This document shows positions 19,988-29,931 of a stretch of DNA of 64,000 bases, in pieces. The stretch is taken from positions 95,974-159,973 of the forward strand of contig NIZT01000025.1 of NCBI GenBank assembly GCA_003315655.1, given 5' to 3'. A program made the position numbers and the translations under genes. The stretch's first letter is position 1. Each line of letters starts with the position of its first letter. This stretch comes from Candidatus Methanobinarius endosymbioticus (GTDB lineage Archaea; Methanobacteriota; Methanobacteria; Methanobacteriales; Methanobacteriaceae). The notes below the pieces were generated by a model. That model was not told the origin of the DNA. It saw only the letters and a program-made list of their open reading frames with translations, and did no database searches.

Positions 19988-21259
19988 TTGACTCAAATGA
20001 AAGAAGCCAAAAAAAGGCAATTTAAGCAAAGAAGTCGAAATTGTAGCTAAAAAAGAAAACATATCTCCTGAAAAACTTGTAAAATTAATTGCTAGCGAAA
20101 GAGTCGTTATACCAAAAAATATTAAAAGAGATACTGACCCATGCGGAATTGGAGAAAATTTATCTACTAAAATTAATGCAAACTTAGGATCTTCTTCAAA
20201 AATGGAAGATTTATCTCTTGAAGTTCAAAAAGCTAAAGTAGCTGTTGAATATGGTGCTGATGCTATAATGGGTTTAAACACAGGCCCTAATTTAAATGAA
20301 TTTGGAATAAAGATAATGAATGCTGTATCTGTACCTATTGGAACCGTTCCTATTTATGAAGCAGGAGTTTCTACATAAAAAAAAGAAAATCCAATATATG
20401 ATATGACTGAAGAAAATATGTTCAAAGCGATTGAAAATCAAGCCAAAGAAGGTGTTGATTTTATGACACTTCATTGTGGAATTAATAAGGATCTTGTAGA
20501 AAAATTACAACATGCTAAACGAACAATGGGAATTGTAAGTAGAGGTGGAACATTTTTAGCTTCATGGATTCTTCATAATGATGCAGAAAACCCCTTATAT
20601 GAAAATTATGATTATATATTAGAAATAGCTTATGAATATGATATTACATTAAGTTTAGGAGATGGATTACGTCCAGGATGCCTTGAAGATGCAATTGATA
20701 TATCCCAAATACAAGAATTAGTAAATCTTGGAACTGTAGTAAAAAGAGGGCAAGATGCATCTGTTCAAACAATGGTAGAAGGACCCGGACATGTACCAAT
20801 GAATCAAATAGTTTCCAATGTGGAAATACAAAAGACAATATGTTATGGAGCTCCTTTTTATGTCTTAGGACCAATAGTAACTGATATAGCTCCAGGTTAT
20901 GATCATGTAAACTCTGATATAGGTGGAGCAATAGCTGCTCAATCAGGAGCTAATTTTTTATGTTATGTAACACCTGCTGAACATCTATCAATACCTAATC
21001 TGGAAGATGTTAAAGAATGTGTTATTGCATCAAAAATTGCAGTTCAAGCTGCAGATGTTGCAAAGGTTTAGTTTCAGCTTGGGAAAAAGAAAAAACTATG
21101 GTTAAAGCTAGAAAAACTTTTGATTGGGATAAACAGTTTGAACTTGCATTTAATAGTGAAAAATGTAAAAAATATAGAGAAAATTGTCCAGTAGAAGAAG
21201 ATATATGTTCAATGTGTGGAGAATATTGTGCTATTAGAATAGCTAAAGATGATTTTTAA
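19988..21259 (+). pseudogene. thiC: Phosphomethylpyrimidine synthase ThiC, disrupted
   Basis: Nearly the whole enzyme can be read: [121 protein letters not shown] and a C-terminal cysteine cluster CSMCGEYC. ThiC is a radical-SAM enzyme that converts AIR to HMP-P for thiamine. The probable start is TTG 19988 behind GAGGT. Lesions: a frameshift at the A run near 20012, an in-frame TAA at 20376-20378, and a frameshift near 21066. Only three lesions in 1.27 kb suggest recent inactivation. A second ThiC could exist elsewhere in the genome. Confidence 0.88.
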
Positions 21260-21448
21260 TAAATATAAGTTAATAAATATAGCTTTTACAGTATTTTTAT
21301 ATTTTTTATAATTTTTATAATTTTTTATGAATTTTCAATAATTTATCCATATAATTTTTAAAATAATTAGAATAAATAATATAAGATGATCAACTAATAT
21401 TACTATGATATATTATTAAAAATTCAAGAAAGAAAATGGAGTGATAAA

Positions 21449-21727
21449 ATGGATTTTGAACATGTTAATGGAGAAGATAAAGAAAAAGTGACCTTATTTG
21501 CTCTTAGTACCTGTGGATGGTGTAAAAAAACAAGAATGTTACTTGAAAAACTTGGAATAAAATATGATTATCTCTATGTTGACTTAACATCAGGTTATGA
21601 AAGAGATAAAGCTGTTGAAGAGCTTAAAAAATACAATCCAGATGTTTCATTCCCAACAATAGTAATAGATGATTCAGATGTAATTGTTGGATTTGAAGAA
21701 GATCAAATCAAATCTAAATTAGGATAA
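21449..21727 (+). CDS. Glutaredoxin/NrdH-like thiol protein
   Basis: A 92-residue thioredoxin-fold protein with the active site CGWC at residues 22-25, a DLTSGYERDKAV loop, and cis-proline motif FPTIVI before the C-terminal GFEED segment, as in glutaredoxins and NrdH redoxins. GGAGTGAT precedes the ATG. The next gene, 26 bases downstream, encodes a ferredoxin:disulfide reductase, the likely electron donor. In Methanosarcina a NrdH-like redoxin and such a reductase feed class III ribonucleotide reductase, and an NrdG gene lies at 33 kb in this window. That pathway assignment is inference. The frame is intact. Confidence 0.88.
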   Translation: MDFEHVNGEDKEKVTLFALSTCGWCKKTRMLLEKLGIKYDYLYVDLTSGYERDKAVEELKKYNPDVSFPTIVIDDSDVIVGFEEDQIKSKLG

Positions 21728-21753
21728 AAAAGGGAATAAATTGAGGGTTTTTC

Positions 21754-22245
21754 ATGGACGAAGCTTATGAAAAATTTAAAAAAGAAGCAGAATCTACAGG
21801 ATATAATGTTAATGAAGATGTTGAATTTGTAGAAAATTTACTTGAAAACATTGATGTTAACATTGAACGATATGGATATGGAGCTTGTCCTTGTAGATTA
21901 GCATCTGGAGATAAAAACAAGGATCTTGATTTAATATGCCCTTGTGATTATAGAGATGCAGACCTAAATGATTATGGAACATGTTTCTGCGCACTTTATG
22001 TTACCCAAGATGTTCTTGATGGTAAACAAAAATTAACTTCTATACCAGATAGAAGAATAAAAGAGATAGAAGCTAAAAAAGATAAGGAAAACACTGCTAC
22101 AAATAAAGAAAATAATTCAACATTACATTTTGAATTTCCTGTTTGGAGATGTAAAACTTGTGGATATTTATGTAGTAGACCAAGCCCTCCAGGAAAATGT
22201 CCAATCTGCAAAGTAGATGCTGAAAGATTTGAAGAAATAACTTAG
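21754..22245 (+). CDS. Ferredoxin:disulfide (thioredoxin) reductase with C-terminal rubredoxin
   Basis: A 163-residue two-domain protein. The N-terminal catalytic domain has the three paired cysteines of the ferredoxin:thioredoxin reductase family: CPC at 45-47, CPC at 62-64 and CFC at 77-79, binding a 4Fe-4S cluster next to the redox disulfide. After a Lys/Asn-rich linker (about 103-125) a rubredoxin-like domain follows with Cys133, Cys136, Cys149 and Cys152. This fusion is known in methanogens. It would take electrons from ferredoxin and reduce the glutaredoxin encoded directly upstream. GAGGG lies about seven bases before the ATG. The pair is intact in the middle of a heavily decayed stretch, so it is probably under selection. 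Confidence 0.9.
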   Translation: MDEAYEKFKKEAESTGYNVNEDVEFVENLLENIDVNIERYGYGACPCRLASGDKNKDLDLICPCDYRDADLNDYGTCFCALYVTQDVLDGKQKLTSIPDRRIKEIEAKKDKENTATNKENNSTLHFEFPVWRCKTCGYLCSRPSPPGKCPICKVDAERFEEIT

Positions 22246-22550
22246 TTATCTACTTTATTTTAATTTTATTATTATATAGCTTTATTAAATATATCAAATA
22301 GCCTATTTATAATACTTTATAATTTATTTATAGGTTTATAATTTTTTATAGTTTATTTTTAAATATTTATTAATAATATTATTTTAATCACGATTTGCCT
22401 TTAAATTTAAATAAATTCAATCATTATACTTGTTTTTCTATAGCTTATTTATTATTACTCATTTTATTTGTTTAGATTTAGTTTTAATTTATTAAAAAAA
22501 TAATAAAATAAAAATAATAAAGGAAAATAAAAAAATAAAAAGATGATTTT
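22246..22550. other. Convergent intergenic region
   Basis: About 305 A/T-rich bases between the reductase gene (plus) and the dead mgtA (minus). T runs after 22255 may serve as a terminator. No gene is seen. Confidence 0.45.
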
Positions 22551-25247
22551 TTAATGTAGTTCACCAAATTTCTTGATATATATTTTTTTCATCACAGTAG
22601 CTAAGACCATATAACCAATCATTGTAACAATTAACCAAGGGAAATAGAATCATGGAAGTGGAAGCATGCCTAAAGCTGTTCCAATTCCTGTAAATGGTAA
22701 AATTGTTCCTACAGCAATACCAAGACTTGTAATTAATATTACTTTTGGGATGATGCCTTACTTTCTATAAATGGTAATTTTGGAGTTCTGAGTGCATGTA
22801 TAACTAGTGTTTGAGACGATAAAAATTCTACAAACCCACCTGCATTAAATAATGCCATAAATGCAAGAGAGTCAACCCCTAAGGTTCCATAATTTCCTCA
22901 TAAAACAGCAGGACAAATGATGAAAAACATCAGTGCATACGTAGTAAGATCAAAAACTGAGCTTGTTGGTCCAATGTATATCATGAATTTCCCTATTGAA
23001 AAAACATCCCATTTTCTTGGTTTTTTGAGATATTCTTCGTCTACTCGATCCAAAGGTAATGAAACACAGGAAAATATCATATATTGAATTTAGTATTAAT
23101 AGTTGTAAAGAAAGCATTGGTAAGAAGGGTAGGAATATACTAGCTACTAATACTGAAAACATATTACCAAAGTTTGAGCTTGCAGTCATCTTAATATATT
23201 TTATTATATTTCCAAAAGTCTTTTTTCCTTCAATAACATCTTTTTCTAACACCACTAAATCTTTTTGAAGTAATAAAATGTCAGCTGATTCCTTAGAGAT
23301 ATCAACTGCAGTATCAACAGAAATTCCTACATCAAATTCATTTTATAGCACCTGCATTATTAAGTCCATCTCCTAAAACCCCAACCGAATGATATTGTTC
23401 GCGTAAATGTGAAACCAAGATTGTTTTTTGATTTGGTGAAAGTTTAGCAAAGATATTGTTGTTAGTAGCAACAAATGAAATTTCTTCATCATTCATTTTT
23501 TCAATATCAACTCCACTTATAACCTTTTCATTTTGAATTCCCACTTGATTACAAATAGATCTAGTCATTGCTTCATTATCACCACTTAAAATCTTAACAT
23601 TAACTCCATTATCTTTTAAAGTTTTTAAAGCTTCTTTTGCACTTTCTTTAGGAGGATCTAAAAATACAAGGTATCCCATTAAACACATTTCTGATTCATC
23701 AGCAACTGAAAAAACACCTACTTCCGAAGGATGATTTTTCTGAGCTACAGCAATACCCTCATTCCTTTATTATTTAGTTCTGTTACAGTATCCAAAATTT
23801 CATTTCTTATTTCATCAGTTAATATTTCTATCTTATTTTTGTATTCAACAAATGAAGAAACATCTAACATTTCTTCAACTGCTCCTTTAGTTATCATCTG
23901 AGTTTTTTCATTTTTATCTTGAATAACAACACTCATACGTCTACGATTAAAGTCAAATGGTATTTCATCGACTTTAGTGTACTTTTTTGTTGAAGGACTT
24001 ATTTTTTCTTCAGCAACATGATCTAATATTGCAGTATCCATTAGATTCTTAAGACCTGTTTGATAATAGCTATTTAAGAAAGCATGTTTTAATACCCTAT
24101 CATCTTCATTACCATGAATATGCAAATAAAGCTCTAAAACAACTTTATCTTGAGTTAGTGTACCTGTTTTATCAGTACATAATACATCCATTGCACCAAA
24201 ATTTTGTATAGTATTGAGACTTTTTACAATGACATTATTTTTTGCCATCTTAACAGCATCTTTTGCAAGGTTAGTTGTAAATATCATTGGCAACATTTCA
24301 GGAGTCAATCCCACAGTTATTGAAATTCCAAATAAAAGTGCTTCTAACCAGTCCCTTTTGATAAATCCATCGATAAAAAAGATAACTGGGACCATAATTA
24401 GCATGAAACGAATAAGTAACCATGAAACAGAGTCAAGTTCTTTATCGAAACTTGTTTTATCTTATTTAACAGTGATGGTTTGTGCCATTGATCCAAAATT
24501 GGTTTCATTACCAACAGCAATTACAATACATTTTGCAGTTCCACTTTCTACAATATTTCCCATGAAAACCAAATTTTTAGTGTCACATAATGTTGTTTCC
24601 TCTTTTCCTAAATTATCATTTTCAACAAATTTTTCAATAGGTTCACTTTCACCAGTTAATGATGATTGACTTATAAACAAATCTTTTGATGAGATAATTC
24701 TTACATCAGCAGAAATCATATCTCCTGCAGCTAAATGAATAATATCTCCAACAACAACTTCTTCAAGAGGAAGTTCAATTTTTCCACAACTTTTTATTTC
24801 AATAGCAGTTGTAGTCTTAGCCATGGATACAAGTTTTTTACAGAATTATTAGATCTTGTTTCTTGTACAAATCTTAATATTCCACTAATTGCAACCATTA
24901 TAAGTACTAGTGTAACTGCAGTAATATCCCTATCCGCAGGACTAACTATCAATACATCTGTAATGAATGATATAATTGCCAAACATGTAAGTATTAAAGT
25001 AAAAGGGTTTATAAAAGACTTAAAAATTCTTTTTATTATTGAATCCTCTTTTTGATGTGGATATGATGTTTTCACTATGTTCTTTTCTCATTTTTTCAAC
25101 CATTAAATTATCGTAACCATCAAAATTATTTCCATATTCATTTAATACTTCCTATGTTTGGGATTTTGATGCATTAATAAGTCTTTTCATTGAATATTCA
25201 CTTTGCTTATTTTTTATTTCTTTAATTGATTCAGTTGTTTTTTTCAT
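22551..25247 (-). pseudogene. mgtA: MgtA/MgtB-type Mg2+ P-type ATPase, disrupted
   Basis: A full-length P3B ATPase (about 900 codons) broken into at least six pieces. Still readable are RIFKSFINPFTLILTCLAIISF, the actuator SLTGESEPIEKF, the phosphorylation site [14 protein letters not shown], the N-domain [11 protein letters not shown], the P-domain ILSGDNEAMTR and LGDGLNNAGAI (family GDGxND, here NN), and the C-terminal FLSSQTLVIHALRT and KKIYIKKFGELH typical of MgtA. The ATG at 25247 has an AGGAGAT site. Breaks lie near 25155, 24830, 24460, 23750, 23335 and 23050, with more in the last 400 bases. It would have imported Mg2+; loss implies another Mg2+ route such as CorA or MgtE. Confidence 0.9.
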
Positions 25248-26357
25248 TGTCTGATCTCCTTTAATTCAAAGCTAAATAATCAGCCATAGAAGTTAGTAAA
25301 ATAAGTAGTTTAAATAAATTATTGATTTAATAACATTAGATTAAATAGTAAATTATTAAATTATATTATCTGATTATTTGTAAAACTATATTATATTTCA
25401 TTATCTTGTATTATAGAAAAGTTTTTAAATAATTTTGATTTATTCACTGATTATTTGTAAAACTATATTATATTTATTAAATTTATAATTTTATAATTTG
25501 AGTATTTAATATAATACATAATTAGAATATTATAATATAATAATTTTAGAATTATATAATTATATGAAATTATTAACTACAATATAAATTAAAAATTTTA
25601 TAAATATAAAAATCTAAAATAAATTAAATTTATATAAAATATACAGGATACTTAAATAGCCAATAGTAGACCTACTTAAATTTTCCAAAAAATTGAGGTG
25701 ATTCAAAAAATAAAAATTATAATTTCAAGAAATGAAAATTAAACCTATTATTATTCAAATCATCCAATCTACTGGTATTTTCTATGTCAATATCGCTTTT
25801 TAAATTCCATTTCTCACACTTTAAATTGTTTTTAATTGAAAATTGACCATATATTATTTAATTAATATTTAATTATTATTAAATAGTATATGATCACTAT
25901 TAATGTATATCTGTAATCATGTATAAAATTTTATTAAATAATTAAAATATGGCTAAACTCTAAACTTAATATAGAAAAGTTAATTTTTATTCTTTTTTAT
26001 ATCAAAATTTTATAATAATGTATATAAATTTATAAAAATTTATAAACACTTCATATAACAATTCTTAAATAAATCTATGAAATATATTATTTAAAATTCA
26101 TTTTTAAATTAAAAATCTGTTATTTTATTTATTTTCAAATTTAACTATAATTAAAATGATTTTATTAATAAAAATTTTATTAATAATGTTAATAATAATA
26201 TTATTATTCTATTTTCCTTATATAACATGATTAAATAGAAATTTAATTAAATTTTAAAATTTTTGGAAATAAATAAATATTCCATAAATCAATATTAAAG
26301 ATTATAAATGTATAAAAATTAGAAAACTTTTAATTAATTTTATTTAAGAATGATACA
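25248..26357. other. Long divergent intergenic region
   Basis: About 1.1 kb between dead mgtA (minus) and the DNA ligase gene (plus). It is over 80% A/T by eye. It contains a 29-base direct repeat (25370-25398 and 25447-25475) and a short less AT-rich patch near 25650-25810 that does not code. The ligase promoter should lie in the last 100 bases. Confidence 0.5.
25370..25475. repeat. 29-base direct repeat, two copies
   Basis: CTGATTATTTGTAAAACTAT... occurs identically at 25370-25398 and 25447-25475, 77 bases apart in period. Its length makes chance unlikely even in A/T-rich DNA. It lies upstream of the dead mgtA. Confidence 0.7.
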
Positions 26358-28010
26358 ATGAAATATCAAAAACTAGTTGACGTATATGAAGCATTAGCTG
26401 CAACAACAAAACGTTTGGAAAAAACTTCAATACTAGCAGAATTTTTTAAAAAAGTAGATATTGATACTCTTCCAAAAGTAGTACTTATGGCTCTTGGTAC
26501 AGTTTTTCCTCCGTGGAGTGAAGAAGAACAAGGTATTGCAGATAAATTACTTATGAAAGCAATAGCTGATGTTGTTGGAGTTTCAGTTAGAGATGTGGAA
26601 GATCAAGTTAGGGAACAGGGGGATATTGGTGGAGCAGCTGAAAAATTATACAAAGCAAAATCCCAAACAACTTTTTTTTCACAAACCCTTGATATAGATT
26701 TTGTGTTCAGTACCCTCAGAAAACTAGCGAAAATTTCTGGAAATAGATCAATTTCACGCAAAATTGCCCGAGTATTAGAACTTTTATCATCAGCTAGTGC
26801 TACTGAAGCCAAATACATTTCAAGAACAATAATCGAAGAGCTTAGGATTGGGGTTGGAGAAGGAATAATTAGAGACGCTATTTCACAAGCATTTAATGTT
26901 GAAAAATCTGTAGCTGATCGTGCACATATGTTAACTAATGATTTAGGACTAGTTGCAAAGGTAGCTAAAGAAGAAGGAGAAGAAGGGCTTAAAAAACTAA
27001 ATCTTAGTCCTGGAAAATCTGTTAAACCAATGTTAGCCCAACTTTCAGAAGGTATTGGTATTAGTATTGAAGAGATGGGTGAAGCTATATGTGAAACAAA
27101 ATATGATGGGATTAGAGTTCAAATTCATAAAAAAGGAGATAAGATAAATCTATTTACTCGTCGTCTTGAAAATATTAGTAAAGCCATTCCAGAAATGATT
27201 GATTACATAAAAAAAGCATTTCCAGATGAAGATTTTATAGCTGAAGGAGAAATTATAGCTACAAAAAATAATAAACCTATTTCTTTCCAATATATGTTAC
27301 AAAGAGTAAGAAGAAAATATAATATTGAAAAAGCTATTGAAGATGTTCCAATTAGACTATACCTTTTTGATCTTCTTTACTTTAAAGAACCTATGATAGA
27401 TGAACCATTAGCTATAAGAAGAAAAACACTTGAAGATATTGTAGACACAAGTATTGATCAGATCAACCTAAGTGAAATGATTAAAGCTACTCCTGAAAAT
27501 ATTCAAGATGCTGTAAATCTATTCAATGAATCCATAGCTAATGGGCATGAAGGGATTATGATAAAAAATCCTAAAGAGCCATATATTCCAGGAATTCGTG
27601 AAAAGAAAATGCTAAAATTCAAAGCCGAACCTGAGACACTCGATGTTGTTGTAGTAGGTGGTACATATGGAGTTGGTAAAAGAGTTAATTTCATTGGATC
27701 TTATAAAGTAGCTTTACAAGAGGAAGATAACCAGTTAAAAACAGTGGCCCATGTAGCTACTGGATTGGATGATGATACATTAGCTGAACTAACTGAACTA
27801 ATGAATAAATACAAAATCGTGGAAAAAGGTACAAAAATCGAAGTTGAACCTAGAATAATTCTGGAAATCGCTTATAGTGAAATTGTAAAAAGTCCTGAAT
27901 ACGGAGCAGGATATTCATTAAGATTCCCAGTAGTGAAAAGAATCAGAGAAGACAAAGGTTTAGCTGATATTGATACTGTTGAACGTTTAAAATCTATGTT
28001 TAAAGGATAA
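26358..28010 (+). CDS. lig: ATP-dependent DNA ligase I
   Basis: A 550-residue archaeal replicative DNA ligase. The N-terminal DNA-binding domain (about 1-215) is followed by the adenylation domain with motif I KYDGIR at 248-253 (Lys248 is the expected AMP-bearing residue), motif III LYLFDLLY, motif IV HEGIMIKNP and motif V EKKMLKFKAE, and an OB domain ending near residue 545. It seals nicks in Okazaki fragments and repair, probably with PCNA. The ATG at 26358 gives the usual MKYQKLVDVYE start. Length and motifs are normal and the frame is clean, in contrast to both neighbours. Confidence 0.96.
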   Translation: MKYQKLVDVYEALAATTKRLEKTSILAEFFKKVDIDTLPKVVLMALGTVFPPWSEEEQGIADKLLMKAIADVVGVSVRDVEDQVREQGDIGGAAEKLYKAKSQTTFFSQTLDIDFVFSTLRKLAKISGNRSISRKIARVLELLSSASATEAKYISRTIIEELRIGVGEGIIRDAISQAFNVEKSVADRAHMLTNDLGLVAKVAKEEGEEGLKKLNLSPGKSVKPMLAQLSEGIGISIEEMGEAICETKYDGIRVQIHKKGDKINLFTRRLENISKAIPEMIDYIKKAFPDEDFIAEGEIIATKNNKPISFQYMLQRVRRKYNIEKAIEDVPIRLYLFDLLYFKEPMIDEPLAIRRKTLEDIVDTSIDQINLSEMIKATPENIQDAVNLFNESIANGHEGIMIKNPKEPYIPGIREKKMLKFKAEPETLDVVVVGGTYGVGKRVNFIGSYKVALQEEDNQLKTVAHVATGLDDDTLAELTELMNKYKIVEKGTKIEVEPRIILEIAYSEIVKSPEYGAGYSLRFPVVKRIREDKGLADIDTVERLKSMFKG

Positions 28011-28419
28011 TAAACATTGAAATATAAACAGTACAACTTATAATTCAATTCCCTAAATTTTTTTAAATTCTTATTTAAATTCTTATTTTATTTATATTCA
28101 TTTTTATTTATTATAATATAATAATTTTAATTTTTTAATTTTTTAATTTAATAATTTAATAATTTTATAAATAATTTTTATTTTTATATTAATTTATAAA
28201 GCTATATATATTAAGATTTTATAATAATATTTTCAAATAAAATAAAATTTAAAAACTAAAATACATTTTGTTTTAAAAAATGAGTAAAATATATATTATA
28301 TTTTATTTTTTAAATGATATTAACAAGATTAAAGATTATTGCAAAAATAAAATTTAAAAAGTAAATAGTGAAATAAAAAAAATATGAAAAAATTTATTAG
28401 TTAAGAATAAGGTGTTAAA
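28011..28419. other. AT-rich intergenic spacer
   Basis: About 410 bases, nearly pure A/T, between the ligase gene and a dead OB-fold gene. No hairpin stands out. AAGGTGT before 28420 is the former ribosome binding site of the next gene. Confidence 0.45.
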
Positions 28420-28819
28420 ATGGAAATAACAGATGGAAAGATATTTAAAATTGCATTAATTACAACATTTATTGGATTGGTGGGAATGATAGTTTTTACA
28501 GGTCAAATTATATGCCAAAAGAAGTAAAAGTTCAAGAAATCGATAGAAAAATGATTGATGAAGAAGTTAAAATAACAGGAGTTATTGATAGTACAAAAGA
28601 ATCATCAAGCGGAAAAAGCTAGTGTTTAACACTAAATGATGGTACAGATAGAATAACAATGATGGTTTTTGAATTTACAATAATAGAATTTAAAGAAAAT
28701 GGAATCATATTAATTCGTTTAAAAATAAAAAAGTCAAAGTTATTGGAACTATAACTGAATATAAATCAAGTATGGAACTTATACTTTCTAATTCAAATTC
28801 TATTATTATTGAAAAGTAA
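28420..28819 (+). pseudogene. OB-fold nucleic-acid-binding membrane-anchored protein, disrupted
   Basis: Starts MEITDGKIFKIALITTFIGL, a probable membrane anchor, then after a frameshift near 28510 reads an OB fold: EVKVQEIDRKMIDEEVKITG, VIDSTKES, LTLNDGTDRITMMVFE and VKVIGTITEYKSSMELILS. Lesions: that shift, an in-frame TAG in SGKS-stop-CLTLND near 28620, and a shift near 28710. Anchored OB-fold proteins of about 130 residues are common in Methanobrevibacter, with no assigned role. The OB strand signature NDGT is well kept. Confidence 0.7.
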
Positions 28820-28841
28820 TAACTAATAAAACAATTAAATA

Positions 28842-29440
28842 ATGAAATTTTATGAGGATAATATTACAAAAATATCATTTGACTTATCAAATTTTAAATC
28901 TTATTATCATAAAGATTTAAAAATGAAAAGTTTAAGGGGCTGGAGAAATATAAATGGAAATGCAATGAAAATCAATTAAATAGTATAAAATTATATACAC
29001 TTGATTATCAATCCCATTTAAATAGTTATTTTAAACTAAATCATGAATGGAACCAAGCAATGTCTATTTTTGGTGTTAATTTAACATTCAATGAATTTAT
29101 AGAACTTTGTAATCACTTAGACATGATTAATTATACTAATAAATTATTTGAGGACATTATTTCGTATAGAGGTCTCAAAAGTACACCTATTATAGAAAAA
29201 TATATTAAAAATAAAAGGTTTCATGAGAAGGGATTCTGTTCTTCAATTTTTGATAAAGATATAACTATTGAAAAAGCAGCTAAAAAAGATAAAAACAAAA
29301 ATATTACTGATTTTGACTGGATAATGGAAATTTATGCTCTAAAAAATGCACAAAAAGTTTATTTATACCAATATTCAGTTACTCCAATCGAACAAAAATT
29401 TTTATTACCTCCTGGAATATATTTTAAATTTTTGATATAG
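28842..29440 (+). pseudogene. ADP-ribosyltransferase (ART exoenzyme-like), degenerate
   Basis: The last 126 codons form one open frame that looks like an R-S-E class ADP-ribosyltransferase domain: SYRGLKS (first Arg motif), EKGFCSSIFDKDI (the S-x-S strand), IMEIYALKNAQKVYLYQYS, and IEQKFLLPPGIYFKF (the E-x-E ... LLPPG turn). The second, catalytic Glu of E-x-E reads Lys here. Upstream codons read an α-helical N terminus but are broken by shifts and stops near 28960-28990. Such domains modify protein targets and include toxins and phage enzymes. The frame and Glu losses argue it is dead. I recognised this from motif pattern alone, so a search should confirm it. Confidence 0.55.
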
Positions 29441-29526
29441 ATGAAAATAAAAAATATTGAAAGTAAATGACAATAAATATTTATAATAATTAAAATAAAT
29501 AATACATTGAAGCAAATAGTGATTAT

Positions 29527-29788
29527 ATGACTAATAAAAAAAACTTTTTAAATGAAAAAAACTACTAAAAAATTAAACACTGTGTTTAGTGAAGCAAAAC
29601 ATATTTTTGAAGATAATCCTAATATTACAACTCAATTTATAAATGATAAAGATACTTATGATGCTGAAAGTATTAAAAAAACTTCAAAAACACAGCGAAA
29701 CATTAAAAAACAATCTAATTATGTTAAAAGTTTAGATAAAATTAATGGAGCGAAATCTAAACAAAGTATTTTTAGTAATAAAATGTGA
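29527..29788 (+). CDS. Small Lys-rich hypothetical protein (possibly frameshifted)
   Basis: A 78-codon open frame from 29552 gives a very basic, hydrophilic protein (KTTKKLNTVFSEAKHIFED, then NIKKQSNYVKSLDKINGAK) with no motif I know. An ATG at 29527 with a GTGAT site starts MTNKKNFLNEK in another frame; joining the two at the A run near 29555 would give a smoother protein, so this too may be a broken gene. It follows the dead ADP-ribosyltransferase gene and could be its former partner or C-terminal part, but nothing proves that. It could also be non-coding. Confidence 0.35.
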
Positions 29789-29931
29789 AAATATTGATAT
29801 AGAATAAAATTTTTGTATAAATTATATAAAATAATTTCTATTTATTAAAATCTAATTTTTATAAATAAATAATAAAAATATTGTGTTTAAACAATAATAT
29901 TTATCAAATTAATATGAATACAGGTTATACT

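Noticed and set aside
25370..25475. CRISPR array
   Set aside because: Only two repeat copies exist, with no further units, no spacers of equal size and no cas genes in the window.
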